From Propionivibrio sp. (lineage in GTDB: Bacteria; Pseudomonadota; Gammaproteobacteria; Burkholderiales; Rhodocyclaceae): a stretch of DNA of 64,000 bases. The translations under genes and the position numbers were made by a program. The DNA lies in contig JADJLB010000012.1 in the NCBI GenBank assembly GCA_016705685.1, positions 248,001-312,000 of the forward strand. The letters are read 5' to 3'. Below, piece by piece: positions 54,601 to 62,994 of this stretch (its first letter is position 1; each line of letters starts with the position of its first letter). A model generated the notes under the pieces. That model was not told the DNA's origin and searched no databases. It saw only the letters and a list, made by a program, of their open reading frames with translations.

Positions 54601-55386
54601 GCTGTGCTTACTCAACGATTCAGAGATGCTGGCAGCCACCAGCAAAATGGGCCATTCCGGCCATTCCGTCATAAGGGCTTTACGCTCGTTGAACTGGCCA
54701 TTGTTTTGGTTATCGTCGCACTCTTGGTTGGCGGCATGCTGGTTTCATTATCGACCAGTCGCGACCTCGCCTCCGAAAAGGAAACACAGAAACAGCTTGC
54801 TTCAATCAACGAGGCGTTGCTCGGTTACGCCGCTGCACAACAACGCCTTCCATGCCCTGCCGCACCTTCAACGACCGGAATTGAAAGTCCGGCAGGCGGG
54901 GGTGCATGCACAAATAGCTACAATGGTTTTGTTCCTGCCATCACCCTTGGCATCACGCCAACAAACGCCCAGGGTTACGCAATTGACGGGTGGGGAAATC
55001 CAATCAGGTATGCGGTGACCGCTGCCAACGCCAGCGCTATTACGACAACCAGTGGACTGAAGGCTGCGTGGACGACAGGCCCGACTCCTGACTTGCGTGT
55101 CTGCAATACCTCCCTTGGGATAACTGGAAGCGGAGTCACGTCAGCTTGCGCGACCGGAACGGATCTTACTTCCAGTGCTGTCGCCGTCGTCATTTCCAGC
55201 GGAAGGAATGGTAGTGCCGTTCCGACCGGGGCTGACGAATTGGCCAACGTCAGCAATAACCGCACATTTGTAAGCCATACACAAGCTCCTTCAAGCGCTC
55301 CCCAAGGGGAGTTTGACGATATGGTTTCCTGGATATCCCCGAACATCCTCTACAACCGCATGATCTCCGCAGGTCGTTTGCCATAA
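54598..55386 (+). CDS. Prepilin-type pseudopilin of the MSHA-like locus
   Basis: 262 residues. A long leader of 27 residues ends in RHKG, followed by the mature helix FTLVELAIVLVIVALLVGGML with Glu5. Processing by a prepilin peptidase is predicted (pilD is not in the window). The globular domain has the pattern LLGYAAAQQRLPCPA and GYAIDGWGNPIRYAV, also seen in the split pseudopilin upstream (LIGFAATYRDTHP, LPC, RDSSGERLWYAV), and ends with DMVSWISPNILYNRM. It is probably a minor pilin that initiates assembly or caps the fibre. The ATG lies within the vapC remnant. Confidence 0.82.
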   Translation: MAVLTQRFRDAGSHQQNGPFRPFRHKGFTLVELAIVLVIVALLVGGMLVSLSTSRDLASEKETQKQLASINEALLGYAAAQQRLPCPAAPSTTGIESPAGGGACTNSYNGFVPAITLGITPTNAQGYAIDGWGNPIRYAVTAANASAITTTSGLKAAWTTGPTPDLRVCNTSLGITGSGVTSACATGTDLTSSAVAVVISSGRNGSAVPTGADELANVSNNRTFVSHTQAPSSAPQGEFDDMVSWISPNILYNRMISAGRLP

Positions 55387-55585
55387 AGAGTTTTGGCAGA
55401 ACAGGCCGGAGAACAATAGACGTTCTTTGGCCTACATGCCTTGAGAGCCGCAGAAACACTGCCGCTTGCGGCACAGAACCTCAGGCCCCCGTCCTGATTG
55501 CCTTACAGATCATTTCGAACAATTCATCCCAAACCAATGCCAACGTGTCTTAAAAATGCTTGGACTTTTCCGAGCAGATCGCTAG

Positions 55586-55622
55586 TATTACAAATACAAT
55601 ATTTAAACTTTGATTTGTAATA
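55586..55622. promoter_or_regulatory. Perfect inverted repeat abutting the second DUF4143 start codon
   Basis: TATTACAAAT (55586-55595) and ATTTGTAATA (55613-55622) pair perfectly across a 17-base AT-rich spacer; the right arm ends on the base before ATG. It can be an operator blocking initiation, or an mRNA hairpin hiding the start. The upstream gap 55387-55585 shows nothing else recognisable. Confidence 0.55.
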
Positions 55623-56825
55623 ATGATCCCGCGGTACGCATTTCCCACACTGCACCGTCTGGCCAAGGGCTTCCCCGTCCTGGTCCTGACCGGCCCCCGG
55701 CAAGCGGGTAAGACAACGCTGGCTCGGCTGGCATTTGCCGACAAAGTTTATGTTTCTCTCGAAAACCCGGATGAACGGGAGTTTGCCGAGCGCGACCCGA
55801 AAGGTTTTTTGCAGCGATTCCCGGATGGCGCAATCGTTGATGAGGTGCAGCGTTGCCCGGCGCTTCCATCCTGGTTGCAAGGCTGGGTTGATGATCGCCA
55901 GCGCATGGGCGATTTCATTCTGACGGGTTCGCAGCAATTCGAATTGACGACAGGCGTTAGCCAGAGTTTGGCTGGACGCGCCGCCCGCGTAGAGTTGCTC
56001 CCCTTTTCGGCAGGCGAACTTTCAGCCGCAGGGCACCTGCCTTCAAGTCTGGAATCTTGCCTGTGGAAGGGTGGTTATCCGGCTTTGTACGACCGCGACC
56101 TCTTGCCGGGCGACTGGTTCGCCAACTATGTAGCCACGTATCTCGAACGCGACGTCAGACAACTGCTTGCTGTTCGCGATTTAAGCCAATTCCAGCGCTT
56201 TGTCAAAATGTGTGCCGCTCGCTCGGGGCAGCTTCTCAATCTAACAGCGCTTGGAGCCGACTGCGGAATATCGGCAGTGACGGCGCGAGATTGGCTTTCC
56301 GTACTGGAAGCGAGTTATCTAGTCTTGCGCTTGCCCCCGCATCACCAGAACTTCGGAAAGCGCTTGGTCAAAACACCCAAGCTCTACTTTCTCGATGTCG
56401 GACTCATGGCGTGGCTAGTCGGCATCCGTGATGCGGCAACGATAGCGACGCACGCTGCGCGTGGCGCATTGTTTGAAACTTGGGTAATTTCTGAAATGGT
56501 CAAGCAACGACTGAATGCCGGAGAACCGATTGATCTCTATTTCTGGCGTGACAACGTCGGAAATGAAATCGATGCACTTTTTGAAACCCCTGTTGGTTTA
56601 CAAGCGGTGGAAATAAAATCGGGGGCGACATTCGCCTCCGACTGGCCAAGCGCAATCTTGAAGTGGAAGGCTCTCGAGGGTAACAGCGCTCTTGAGCCGT
56701 GGATCATTTTTGGAGGCGAAGGCGATTATTTGCGCCAAGGATGTCGGGCACGAGGCTGGAAGGAATTTGCTCTTGTCGCACCGAACCAGGAAAACAACAG
56801 TACCGAAAACGACAACACGGCTTGA
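55623..56825 (+). CDS. AAA+ ATPase with DUF4143 domain (second copy)
   Basis: 400 residues. Walker A LTGPRQAGKTTLARL near residue 23, Walker B GAIVDEVQRCPAL near 74, sensor ILTGSQQFEL. A helix-turn-helix-like ALGADCGISAVTARDWLSVLEASYLV lies near 210, then DUF4143. The C-terminal NEIDALF and AVEIKSG give the D-x(n)-E-x-K nuclease-like pattern. Similarity to the first copy (19725-20885) is at family level only. It interrupts the pilus locus between a pseudopilin and the cyclase gene and looks like an accessory insertion. No transposase or target duplication is visible. Confidence 0.85.
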   Translation: MIPRYAFPTLHRLAKGFPVLVLTGPRQAGKTTLARLAFADKVYVSLENPDEREFAERDPKGFLQRFPDGAIVDEVQRCPALPSWLQGWVDDRQRMGDFILTGSQQFELTTGVSQSLAGRAARVELLPFSAGELSAAGHLPSSLESCLWKGGYPALYDRDLLPGDWFANYVATYLERDVRQLLAVRDLSQFQRFVKMCAARSGQLLNLTALGADCGISAVTARDWLSVLEASYLVLRLPPHHQNFGKRLVKTPKLYFLDVGLMAWLVGIRDAATIATHAARGALFETWVISEMVKQRLNAGEPIDLYFWRDNVGNEIDALFETPVGLQAVEIKSGATFASDWPSAILKWKALEGNSALEPWIIFGGEGDYLRQGCRARGWKEFALVAPNQENNSTENDNTA

Positions 56826-56887
56826 CCGTCTCTGCAGTTTGGAGTCAAATCATTCATTCAGCATTCAAGGTCAGTGTCAAACATCCC

Positions 56888-58159
56888 ATGAGCAATCAAC
56901 GAGGCTTTCTCGAAGGTTTTCGCAACGCCGGAATATTGCCGACCGACTCCGAGGATGTGCGCCTGCAAAAATCCCTGTTGATTTTTGCCACCGGCCTGAT
57001 CAGCTTTGCGTCGATGCTCTGGCTGTTCATCTATTGGCAGCTCGGACCGCACTTCTCATCGACCATCCCCTTCGTGTTCCAGTTGCTGCTGGTCGGCAAC
57101 CTGCTGGTCTACCTGAAGACGCTGAATTTCGACGCCTTTCGACTGATCCAGATCACGCTGATTCTGTTCATGCCCTTTGTTGCCCAATGGAGTATGGGCA
57201 ACTTCATTTCGGCTAGCGGAATCAGTCTGTGGGCGCTGCTGGCCCCCATCGGCGCGGTGTTGTTCATCGGCCCACGCGAAGCACTGGCCTGGTTTTTTGC
57301 GTATCTCTTTCTGAACGCCTTGTCCGGCAGCTTTGACTATTACCTCGCCGATTCTTTGACAGCGACGCAAATCAAGGTGTCCACGCATACCACCGTGTTC
57401 TTCTTTGCGCTCAACTTTGCCGGCGTCTCGACGATCGTCTTCCTGTTGCTCCGCTATTCGGCCATTGAGAAACAGAAGGCGCAGGCTCACCTCCAAGAAG
57501 CCCACCAGCAACTCCAGATCGAACAGGACCGTTCCGAACGTTTGTTGCTGAACATCCTGCCGGGTTCGATTGCCGAACGGTTGAAAAGCAGCAACCAGAC
57601 CATTGCCGACGGATTCGCCGATGTCTCCGTGATGTTTGTCGACATCGTCAACTTCACCAAAATTGCCGCAGGCCTCAGCCCGCAACAGGTCTTTTCGATG
57701 CTCAACAAGATCTTTTCGTCGTTCGACGAACTCGCCGAATATTACGGGCTGGAGAAGATCAAGACCATCGGCGATGCCTATATGGTCGCCGGCGGATTGA
57801 ACGACCAGCGTAGTGACTACTCCGATGCACTGGTCGACATGGCGCTGGAAATGCGCGATCTACTGCAAAACGACTTCCAGGTGAACCAGATGCATCTTGA
57901 AGTGCGCATCGGGATCGGCACCGGCCCGGTCGTCGCCGGCGTCGTCGGCAAAAAGAAATTCATCTACGACCTGTGGGGCGACACCGTCAATATTGCCAGC
58001 CGCATCACCAGCGAAGGAGTGCCCGGCATGGTGCAGGTCGACGAAGCGACCCACCGTCGCTTACAGCACCGCTTCGATTTTCACGAACCGCAAATGATTT
58101 ATCTCAAGGGCAAGGGCAATATGGTCGTCCATCGCGTCATCGGCCGCAAATCGGCCTAA
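56888..58159 (+). CDS. Membrane-bound class III adenylate cyclase
   Basis: 423 residues from ATG 56888; a longer frame overlaps the ATPase gene and is rejected. Five to six membrane helices (residues 25-200), a linking coiled-coil (YSAIEKQKAQAHLQEAHQQLQIEQDRSERLLLN) at 205-240, then the cyclase domain at 245-420. Metal-binding Asp is in VMFVDIVNFTK, the second in TIGDAYM. Adenine-selecting Lys is in LEKIKTIGD and Asp in LWGDTVN, with transition-state Asn and Arg in VNIASR. These favour cAMP over cGMP. It lies in the pilus locus, ends 8 bases from the convergent kinase gene, and could feed a CRP/Vfr-type regulator. Confidence 0.9.
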   Translation: MSNQRGFLEGFRNAGILPTDSEDVRLQKSLLIFATGLISFASMLWLFIYWQLGPHFSSTIPFVFQLLLVGNLLVYLKTLNFDAFRLIQITLILFMPFVAQWSMGNFISASGISLWALLAPIGAVLFIGPREALAWFFAYLFLNALSGSFDYYLADSLTATQIKVSTHTTVFFFALNFAGVSTIVFLLLRYSAIEKQKAQAHLQEAHQQLQIEQDRSERLLLNILPGSIAERLKSSNQTIADGFADVSVMFVDIVNFTKIAAGLSPQQVFSMLNKIFSSFDELAEYYGLEKIKTIGDAYMVAGGLNDQRSDYSDALVDMALEMRDLLQNDFQVNQMHLEVRIGIGTGPVVAGVVGKKKFIYDLWGDTVNIASRITSEGVPGMVQVDEATHRRLQHRFDFHEPQMIYLKGKGNMVVHRVIGRKSA

Positions 58160-58167
58160 GCGAAATG

Positions 58168-59946
58168 TCATATAGCGGATTTGCCGGCCTCCGCAATTGC
58201 GCGGCCCTCTCTGCTTAACTCGAAACAGACCTGACCCACCACGTTGCGGGCCAGGCGCAGCGTATACCCATACCCCTCCGCCTGCCTTGCCGCATGGAAG
58301 AGACCGATTCCAAGCCCATGTTCCGACGTTACCGGCGAACGCAGCAGATCGCCGGCCACATCCTCCCGCACGGCGCTGCCGCTGTCGCTTACGCTCAACA
58401 TCGCCGCATCGCTTGCTATCGCCACACGCACGCCCAGATCGCCTTCGTGTTGCTGCTTGAACAGTGCGTTTTGCAACAGGTTGTCCGCCACGCTGTCATA
58501 GAGCGCCGCAGGCAGGCAAGCGGCTTTGTCGAATACCACCGGGTCGAAAACGATATTGTCATGCGCGTACCGTTGGCGGAGCGCATCCCACCAAACATTG
58601 GCAAAGACCAGACCGCCCACGCCCGCAAAGCCGCCGCCCCCCGCCACTCCACCGCTTGCGGGCTGTGGCACCTGGAGTTTCTCCAGCGCGCGCTGCAGGC
58701 GTTGCGTGATTTGTGGCAACTGCTGTTGCAACAACAGATTCAGGCGCTCGCCATCGACATCGCCCGGCGCCTGAGCCATGAAGCACAGGTTGTTCAATGA
58801 CTGCAGCAAATTCTTGACATCGTGCGTCAGGCGGGCACCGGTCTCGTGTACCGCACGCTGATAACTCATCTGCTGCAGCTCACGAGCACGCTGCTTGGCG
58901 CTGTAGTATTCGTTGATCAGTTTGACCAGCATCTGAAAATGCCAGACCAGAGCGGGGCTCATCTTATGGCGCGTATAGAGCGTGAAGACCAGCGGCTGAT
59001 TGCTGAATTCGTGACGTATGTTCGATTCCTGACCGAAGCTTCCCGACCCCGCCTCGCCCCCGCTGGCAGGCGACCAGGCTCCCCCCGCCACCCAGGGCAG
59101 TCCAAGCATGCGCTTGCATGAGGCGTAGATAAACCGATCCGGATCGCTCTCCCGCTCCGCGCAGTCCATCAATTGCTGCAGCCAAGTCTCGAAAGGCAAG
59201 CCGATGGTCAGCAGATATTTGGACAGAAAGACGCCGATACCGCTAAAACCCGGACGTGGATCCCATGCCCAGGCCATCAACAGCAGCATGGCGGCCATTG
59301 AAACCAGCGTCTTGAACACCGCTTCGATGTAAGGCGATTGCTGCAACAGCATGAACGCCAGGCTGCCCAACACCAGCACGGAAATCAGCAGAAAGATGAA
59401 CAGGCTGTAGAAGAAATCGACCATGCCGCCGCTAGGCAGGTGGAGTTCACGCGGACGAGGCATCAGCAGCATGACCACGAAGATCAGCGAGGCCGCCCAG
59501 GCGAAGGGTCGGTCAAATGCCGGCCCCATCGATGCCGTGCCCGGCACGATCCTCGGCACCAGCCAGATCAGGAGAACCGCCAGCAGATAGGCAAACGCCA
59601 GCAGATAAAAAATTCGCGTCGGACGATGCCCCAACAGCAACACCCGCCCACCCAGCAGGGAGGCCAGCAGTACCACCCATAGAATCAGCAACCACCAGCC
59701 GAATGACCAGGCGCCTCCGGCAAGCAGCAGCAGGATGGACAACAGGGCGCCGGCATCGAGTCTTCGCTCGGTTTGAATGAAGGGCTGCCAGAGCATGAAC
59801 AAGCCAACATCGACGAGCCAGCACATCAACCCGACAACCGTTCCCACGCCTGCCAGCAAGGTCAGATGCAAGACGACCAGCAGCGCTATCAGCACCCAGT
59901 GCTGCCGATCTTTGATAAGACCGCTGAACCGCTCCAAGGCCGTCAT
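58168..59946 (-). CDS. Membrane histidine kinase
   Basis: 592 residues from ATG 59946, which has GGGGGG 5-10 bases upstream; a TTG at 59970 is the alternative. About ten membrane helices in two blocks fill residues 15-240. The transmitter shows a dimerisation helix with phospho-acceptor in LTHDVKNLLQSLNNL near 380, N box YDSVADNLLQNALF near 490, G1 LSVSDSGSAV and G2 GLGIGLFHAA. There is no receiver or PAS domain. No response regulator is adjacent; the nearest is the sigma-54 activator at 41011-42471, on the far side of the pilus locus. It is divergent from the sigma-54 controlled pilin at 60126, sharing the palindrome-bearing region. Confidence 0.88.
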   Translation of the reverse strand: MTALERFSGLIKDRQHWVLIALLVVLHLTLLAGVGTVVGLMCWLVDVGLFMLWQPFIQTERRLDAGALLSILLLLAGGAWSFGWWLLILWVVLLASLLGGRVLLLGHRPTRIFYLLAFAYLLAVLLIWLVPRIVPGTASMGPAFDRPFAWAASLIFVVMLLMPRPRELHLPSGGMVDFFYSLFIFLLISVLVLGSLAFMLLQQSPYIEAVFKTLVSMAAMLLLMAWAWDPRPGFSGIGVFLSKYLLTIGLPFETWLQQLMDCAERESDPDRFIYASCKRMLGLPWVAGGAWSPASGGEAGSGSFGQESNIRHEFSNQPLVFTLYTRHKMSPALVWHFQMLVKLINEYYSAKQRARELQQMSYQRAVHETGARLTHDVKNLLQSLNNLCFMAQAPGDVDGERLNLLLQQQLPQITQRLQRALEKLQVPQPASGGVAGGGGFAGVGGLVFANVWWDALRQRYAHDNIVFDPVVFDKAACLPAALYDSVADNLLQNALFKQQHEGDLGVRVAIASDAAMLSVSDSGSAVREDVAGDLLRSPVTSEHGLGIGLFHAARQAEGYGYTLRLARNVVGQVCFELSREGRAIAEAGKSAI

Positions 59947-60009
59947 GTCTGGCCCCCCGAGATTGACCAAAGCCCGTCAGCAAATCCGCATGACAGTTCA
60001 ATTGCCGAC

Positions 60010-60035
60010 AGATGTGTCGAAGATTCGACACATCT
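60010..60035. promoter_or_regulatory. Perfect 26-bp palindrome, predicted activator-binding site
   Basis: Arms AGATGTGTCGAA (60010-60021) and TTCGACACATCT (60024-60035) are exact reverse complements around GA. The centre lies 74 bases upstream of the predicted start of the sigma-54 pilin transcript and 76 bases from the kinase start codon. Size, symmetry and distance suit a dimeric sigma-54 activator. Confidence 0.7.
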
Positions 60036-60069
60036 TCGCCGAAAGCAGGGGAAAAATGCCGAATTTTTC

Positions 60070-60085
60070 TGGCATGTAGTTTGCT
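60070..60085 (+). promoter_or_regulatory. Sigma-54 promoter of the MSHA-locus pilin
   Basis: TGGCATGTAGTTTGCT matches TGGCACG-N4-TTGCW with one mismatch in the -24 element; GG at 60071-60072 and GC at 60083-60084 have the required spacing. Predicted start near 60096, 30 bases before the pilin ATG. Confidence 0.75.
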
Positions 60086-60125
60086 TTGAATTGTCTGTCA
60101 TTAACGTCATGGCTTGGAGATCAGA

Positions 60126-60785
60126 ATGAACAGGCAACAATCGGGATTTACATTGGTTGAAATTGCCATTGTACTCGTCATCATCGGCCTGCTCCTCGGT
60201 GGCGTGCTGAAGGGGCAGGAGCTGATCAACAGCGCGAAAGTGAAGAACCTGGCCAATGATTTCCGTACCATCCCGACGTTCGTTTACGCCTACCAGGACA
60301 AATTCCGCGCCCTGCCGGGTGACGACCGCGCTGCTGATGCACATATCGGCGTTGCTGCCGCTACGAACGGTAATGGCGATGGACGTATTGGCGGCAACTG
60401 GAATGACGTACCGGCTGGCGGTGCCTGTGCCTCTGAGGCCTGCAATTTCTGGCTGCACGTTCGCGTCGCCAACCTCGCTACGGGCACTACCGACCAGGCA
60501 TCCGCCGACTACACGCCACGCAATGCCGAAGGCGGCGTGATGGGGGTTACCGGTGTGTCGCCTTTTACCGGCGCGGGTGGCTGGGCTGGCAACTACTTCG
60601 TTTGCTCGACGGGCATTCAGGGGCGGTTTATACGCCAACTGGATTTGGCGATGGACGATGGTGCAACCAACACGGGCAATGTCCGGGTAATCTGTCAGAA
60701 CACCTGCGCATCCACCGCAGCCTTCCCGGCTGCGCTGACAGTCGCAGAGGACGCCAACTTGTACACAGTCTGCTCGTCCTACTGA
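60126..60785 (+). CDS. Prepilin-type pilin, candidate major pilin of the MSHA-like pilus
   Basis: 219 residues from ATG 60126, with GGAG 6-9 bases upstream; an earlier in-frame start is unsupported. Short leader MNRQQSG, then FTLVEIAIVLVIIGLLLGGVL with Glu5. The globular part has DFRTIPTFVYAYQDKFRALPGDD and NGDGRIGGNWND, a layout of MshA-like and GspH-like large pilins, with four to five cysteines late in the chain (CQNTCAS, TVCSSY). Its own sigma-54 promoter, upstream palindrome and strong terminator suggest high, regulated expression as expected for a major subunit. It is separated from the main operon by the cyclase and kinase genes. Confidence 0.87.
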   Translation: MNRQQSGFTLVEIAIVLVIIGLLLGGVLKGQELINSAKVKNLANDFRTIPTFVYAYQDKFRALPGDDRAADAHIGVAAATNGNGDGRIGGNWNDVPAGGACASEACNFWLHVRVANLATGTTDQASADYTPRNAEGGVMGVTGVSPFTGAGGWAGNYFVCSTGIQGRFIRQLDLAMDDGATNTGNVRVICQNTCASTAAFPAALTVAEDANLYTVCSSY

Positions 60786-60805
60786 GAAATCGCGGCTCAA
60801 TGAAG

Positions 60806-60828
60806 AACCCGCTTCGGCGGGTTTTTTC
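60806..60828 (+). terminator. Rho-independent terminator after the pilin
   Basis: AACCCGC (60806-60812), loop TTCG, GCGGGTT (60817-60823) and a T-run. It also faces the end of the convergent antiporter gene (60839) and may serve both directions. Confidence 0.9.
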
Positions 60829-60838
60829 TTTCCAACTT

Positions 60839-62815
60839 TCACCCCTTGAGCAACCTGCCCTCCGCCTTGACCAGTGCCCCCGGCACCCCTAGCAGCACGA
60901 CCACATCGTCGATCTCGAAGCGCGTACCTCCCGAAGGTTCCAGCGTCCGGATGTTGCGGCGCCGAACCGCCACCACTTCAACATCCTGCTCATTGACCGC
61001 AAGCTGACTCAGCGTTTTCCCGATGGCGTAGGCGCCGTCGTGGAGCGACACCGAACGCAGGCAGGGCGCTTCGCTGTCATGCACATTGTCGTCATGGTCG
61101 CTCTCACCATGGAAGAAGCCACGCAGCGTACGGTAGCGCGCCGCCCGGGTCTGACGTATCTGCCTGAGCACGCGATTGATCGGCACGCCGGCGTGGATCA
61201 ACGCGTGCGATGCCAACATCATCGATGCTTCCAGCGTTTCCGGCACGACCTCGGCGGCTCCCGCGCGCTGCAGGCGGCCCAGATCCTTTTCGTCGAAGGT
61301 GCGCACGACCACCGGCAAGCCGGGAGCCAGTTCCCGGACAAGGCGCAAGACACGCTCGGCGGCGCGCGCGTCGATAAACGAAACGACCAGCACCCTGGCA
61401 CGGCCGACTCCCGCTGCCAACAGCATTTCACGCCGGGTCGCGTCGCCATACACGACGTTTTCGCCGGCGGCCGCCGCCTGCCGCACGCGATCCGGATCGA
61501 GATCGAGCGCAATATACCGAACCCCTTCGTCCGCCATGAAACGCGCCAGATACTGGCCGCTGCGCCCAAACCCGCAGATCACCGCGTGTTTGTCGACGCT
61601 CAGGGTGCGCGCGGCCAGGTTGGTCAAGTGTAAGGAGCGCATCAACCATTCGCTGGCGGTAAAGCGCAATACCAGACGGTCGCTGTACTGTACGATGAAC
61701 GGAGCCAGCAACATGGATATGACCAGTGCCGCCAAGACGATCTGAACAACCGGTGGAGGCGCCACGGCATTGGTGCTGACATCGGCAAGCAGAACAAAGC
61801 CGAATTCGCCGCCAGCGCACAACCAAAGACCGGAACGCATCGCGGCGCCACTTAGAGCACCGAACAAACGGGACAAACCAAACACCAGAAGGAATTTGAC
61901 CAGCAGCAATGCGGCGAGCACGCCCAATACCCACGGCCAGTTGGCCAACACCAGGGTAACGTCGAGCATCATGCCGACGGTCACGAAAAACAGGCCGAGC
62001 AGCACGTCGCGAAAAGGCATGATGTCCGCTTCAACCTGATGCCTGAACTCTGTCTCCGAAATCAGCATGCCGGCGACGAAAGCGCCGAGCGCCATCGACA
62101 GGCCAAACGCTTCGGTCAGCCAGGCCAGACCCAGCGTGACGAAAAGCACATTGAGCACGAAGAGCTCGGCCGACTTGCCGTGAGCGACGAAGAAGAACCA
62201 TTTGCTCAGCAGTCGCTTGCCGAGAAGAAAAACCGGCGCGAGCAGCGCGATGGCCTTGAGCATGGCGATGCCCATGGCGATAGCCATCTGCTCGGGCGAC
62301 TGTGAAAACGAAGGCACGAGGATGAGCAGTGGAACGACGGCGATATCCTGAAACAGCAGCACGCCCATCACTTCGCGCCCGTGCGGCGCGTCGAGCTCGA
62401 TGCGTTCGCTGAGCAGTTTGGTCAGCACCGCGGTTGACGACATCGCCAGCGCCCCGCCGATGGCCACGCCGGCCTGCCACGACAGCCCTGTAGCGGCGGC
62501 CGCGGCGGTTACCGTCGCGAGCGTGGCCATGACCTGCAGAAACCCCAGTCCAAAGACGATGCGCTTCATGGCATAGAGTTTGGATAGCGAAAACTCAAGG
62601 CCGATCGAAAACATCAGGAAAACGACGCCAAATTCGGCCAGGTAATGCGCCCCCGAGAGGCCGGCAAGCAGGTTGAGCGCTTTTGGCCCGATCAGCGTGC
62701 CGACCAGCAAATAGCCAAGGATGGGCGGCAAATTGAGACGCCGGAACACGACGACCGACAGCACCGACGCACCCAGCAGCAACAAAATGACCGTCAAAGT
62801 TTCCATTGTTTCCAA
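60839..62815 (-). CDS. CPA2-family cation:proton antiporter, KefB/YbaL-like
   Basis: 658 residues. About 12 membrane helices at 1-385, with LPPILGYLLVGTLIGPKAL, EFGVVFLMFSIGLEFSLSKL and ALAMSSTAVLTKLLSER, the family's exchange region. Then a TrkA-N/RCK nucleotide-binding domain at about 410-530 (HAVICGFGRSGQYLARF, GDATRREMLLAAGV) and a TrkA-C domain at the end. Such transporters exchange K+ or Na+ for H+, controlled by NAD(H) or glutathione adducts. No KefF-type partner is present. A single gene. Confidence 0.9.
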   Translation of the reverse strand: METMETLTVILLLLGASVLSVVVFRRLNLPPILGYLLVGTLIGPKALNLLAGLSGAHYLAEFGVVFLMFSIGLEFSLSKLYAMKRIVFGLGFLQVMATLATVTAAAAATGLSWQAGVAIGGALAMSSTAVLTKLLSERIELDAPHGREVMGVLLFQDIAVVPLLILVPSFSQSPEQMAIAMGIAMLKAIALLAPVFLLGKRLLSKWFFFVAHGKSAELFVLNVLFVTLGLAWLTEAFGLSMALGAFVAGMLISETEFRHQVEADIMPFRDVLLGLFFVTVGMMLDVTLVLANWPWVLGVLAALLLVKFLLVFGLSRLFGALSGAAMRSGLWLCAGGEFGFVLLADVSTNAVAPPPVVQIVLAALVISMLLAPFIVQYSDRLVLRFTASEWLMRSLHLTNLAARTLSVDKHAVICGFGRSGQYLARFMADEGVRYIALDLDPDRVRQAAAAGENVVYGDATRREMLLAAGVGRARVLVVSFIDARAAERVLRLVRELAPGLPVVVRTFDEKDLGRLQRAGAAEVVPETLEASMMLASHALIHAGVPINRVLRQIRQTRAARYRTLRGFFHGESDHDDNVHDSEAPCLRSVSLHDGAYAIGKTLSQLAVNEQDVEVVAVRRRNIRTLEPSGGTRFEIDDVVVLLGVPGALVKAEGRLLKG

Positions 62816-62961
62816 GATGATGTTGGCCCGCTAGCTACACAAGGTTCGCAGAGGCATGGAAAACACGGAGAAAAGGCAAATGGCCTGTGACAGCGGCAAA
62901 GTGTCAGGCTGCTGCCGCTTTGCTCCATGGATGGGGGATCAGGGGCGCCCAAGGCTTCTGC

Positions 62962-62967
62962 TATACT
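62962..62967 (+). promoter_or_regulatory. -10 element before kdsD
   Basis: TATACT lies 27 bases before the kdsD ATG. No clear -35 accompanies it. The rest of the 62816-62994 gap shows nothing else recognisable. Confidence 0.35.
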
Positions 62968-62994
62968 TGGCCCAATCATAACCGCTCCACCACC

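Noticed and set aside
60050-60076. Small inverted repeat ATGCC-N10-GGCAT overlapping the sigma-54 -24 box
   Set aside because: Only five bases per arm and it coincides with the promoter consensus itself, so chance is likely.
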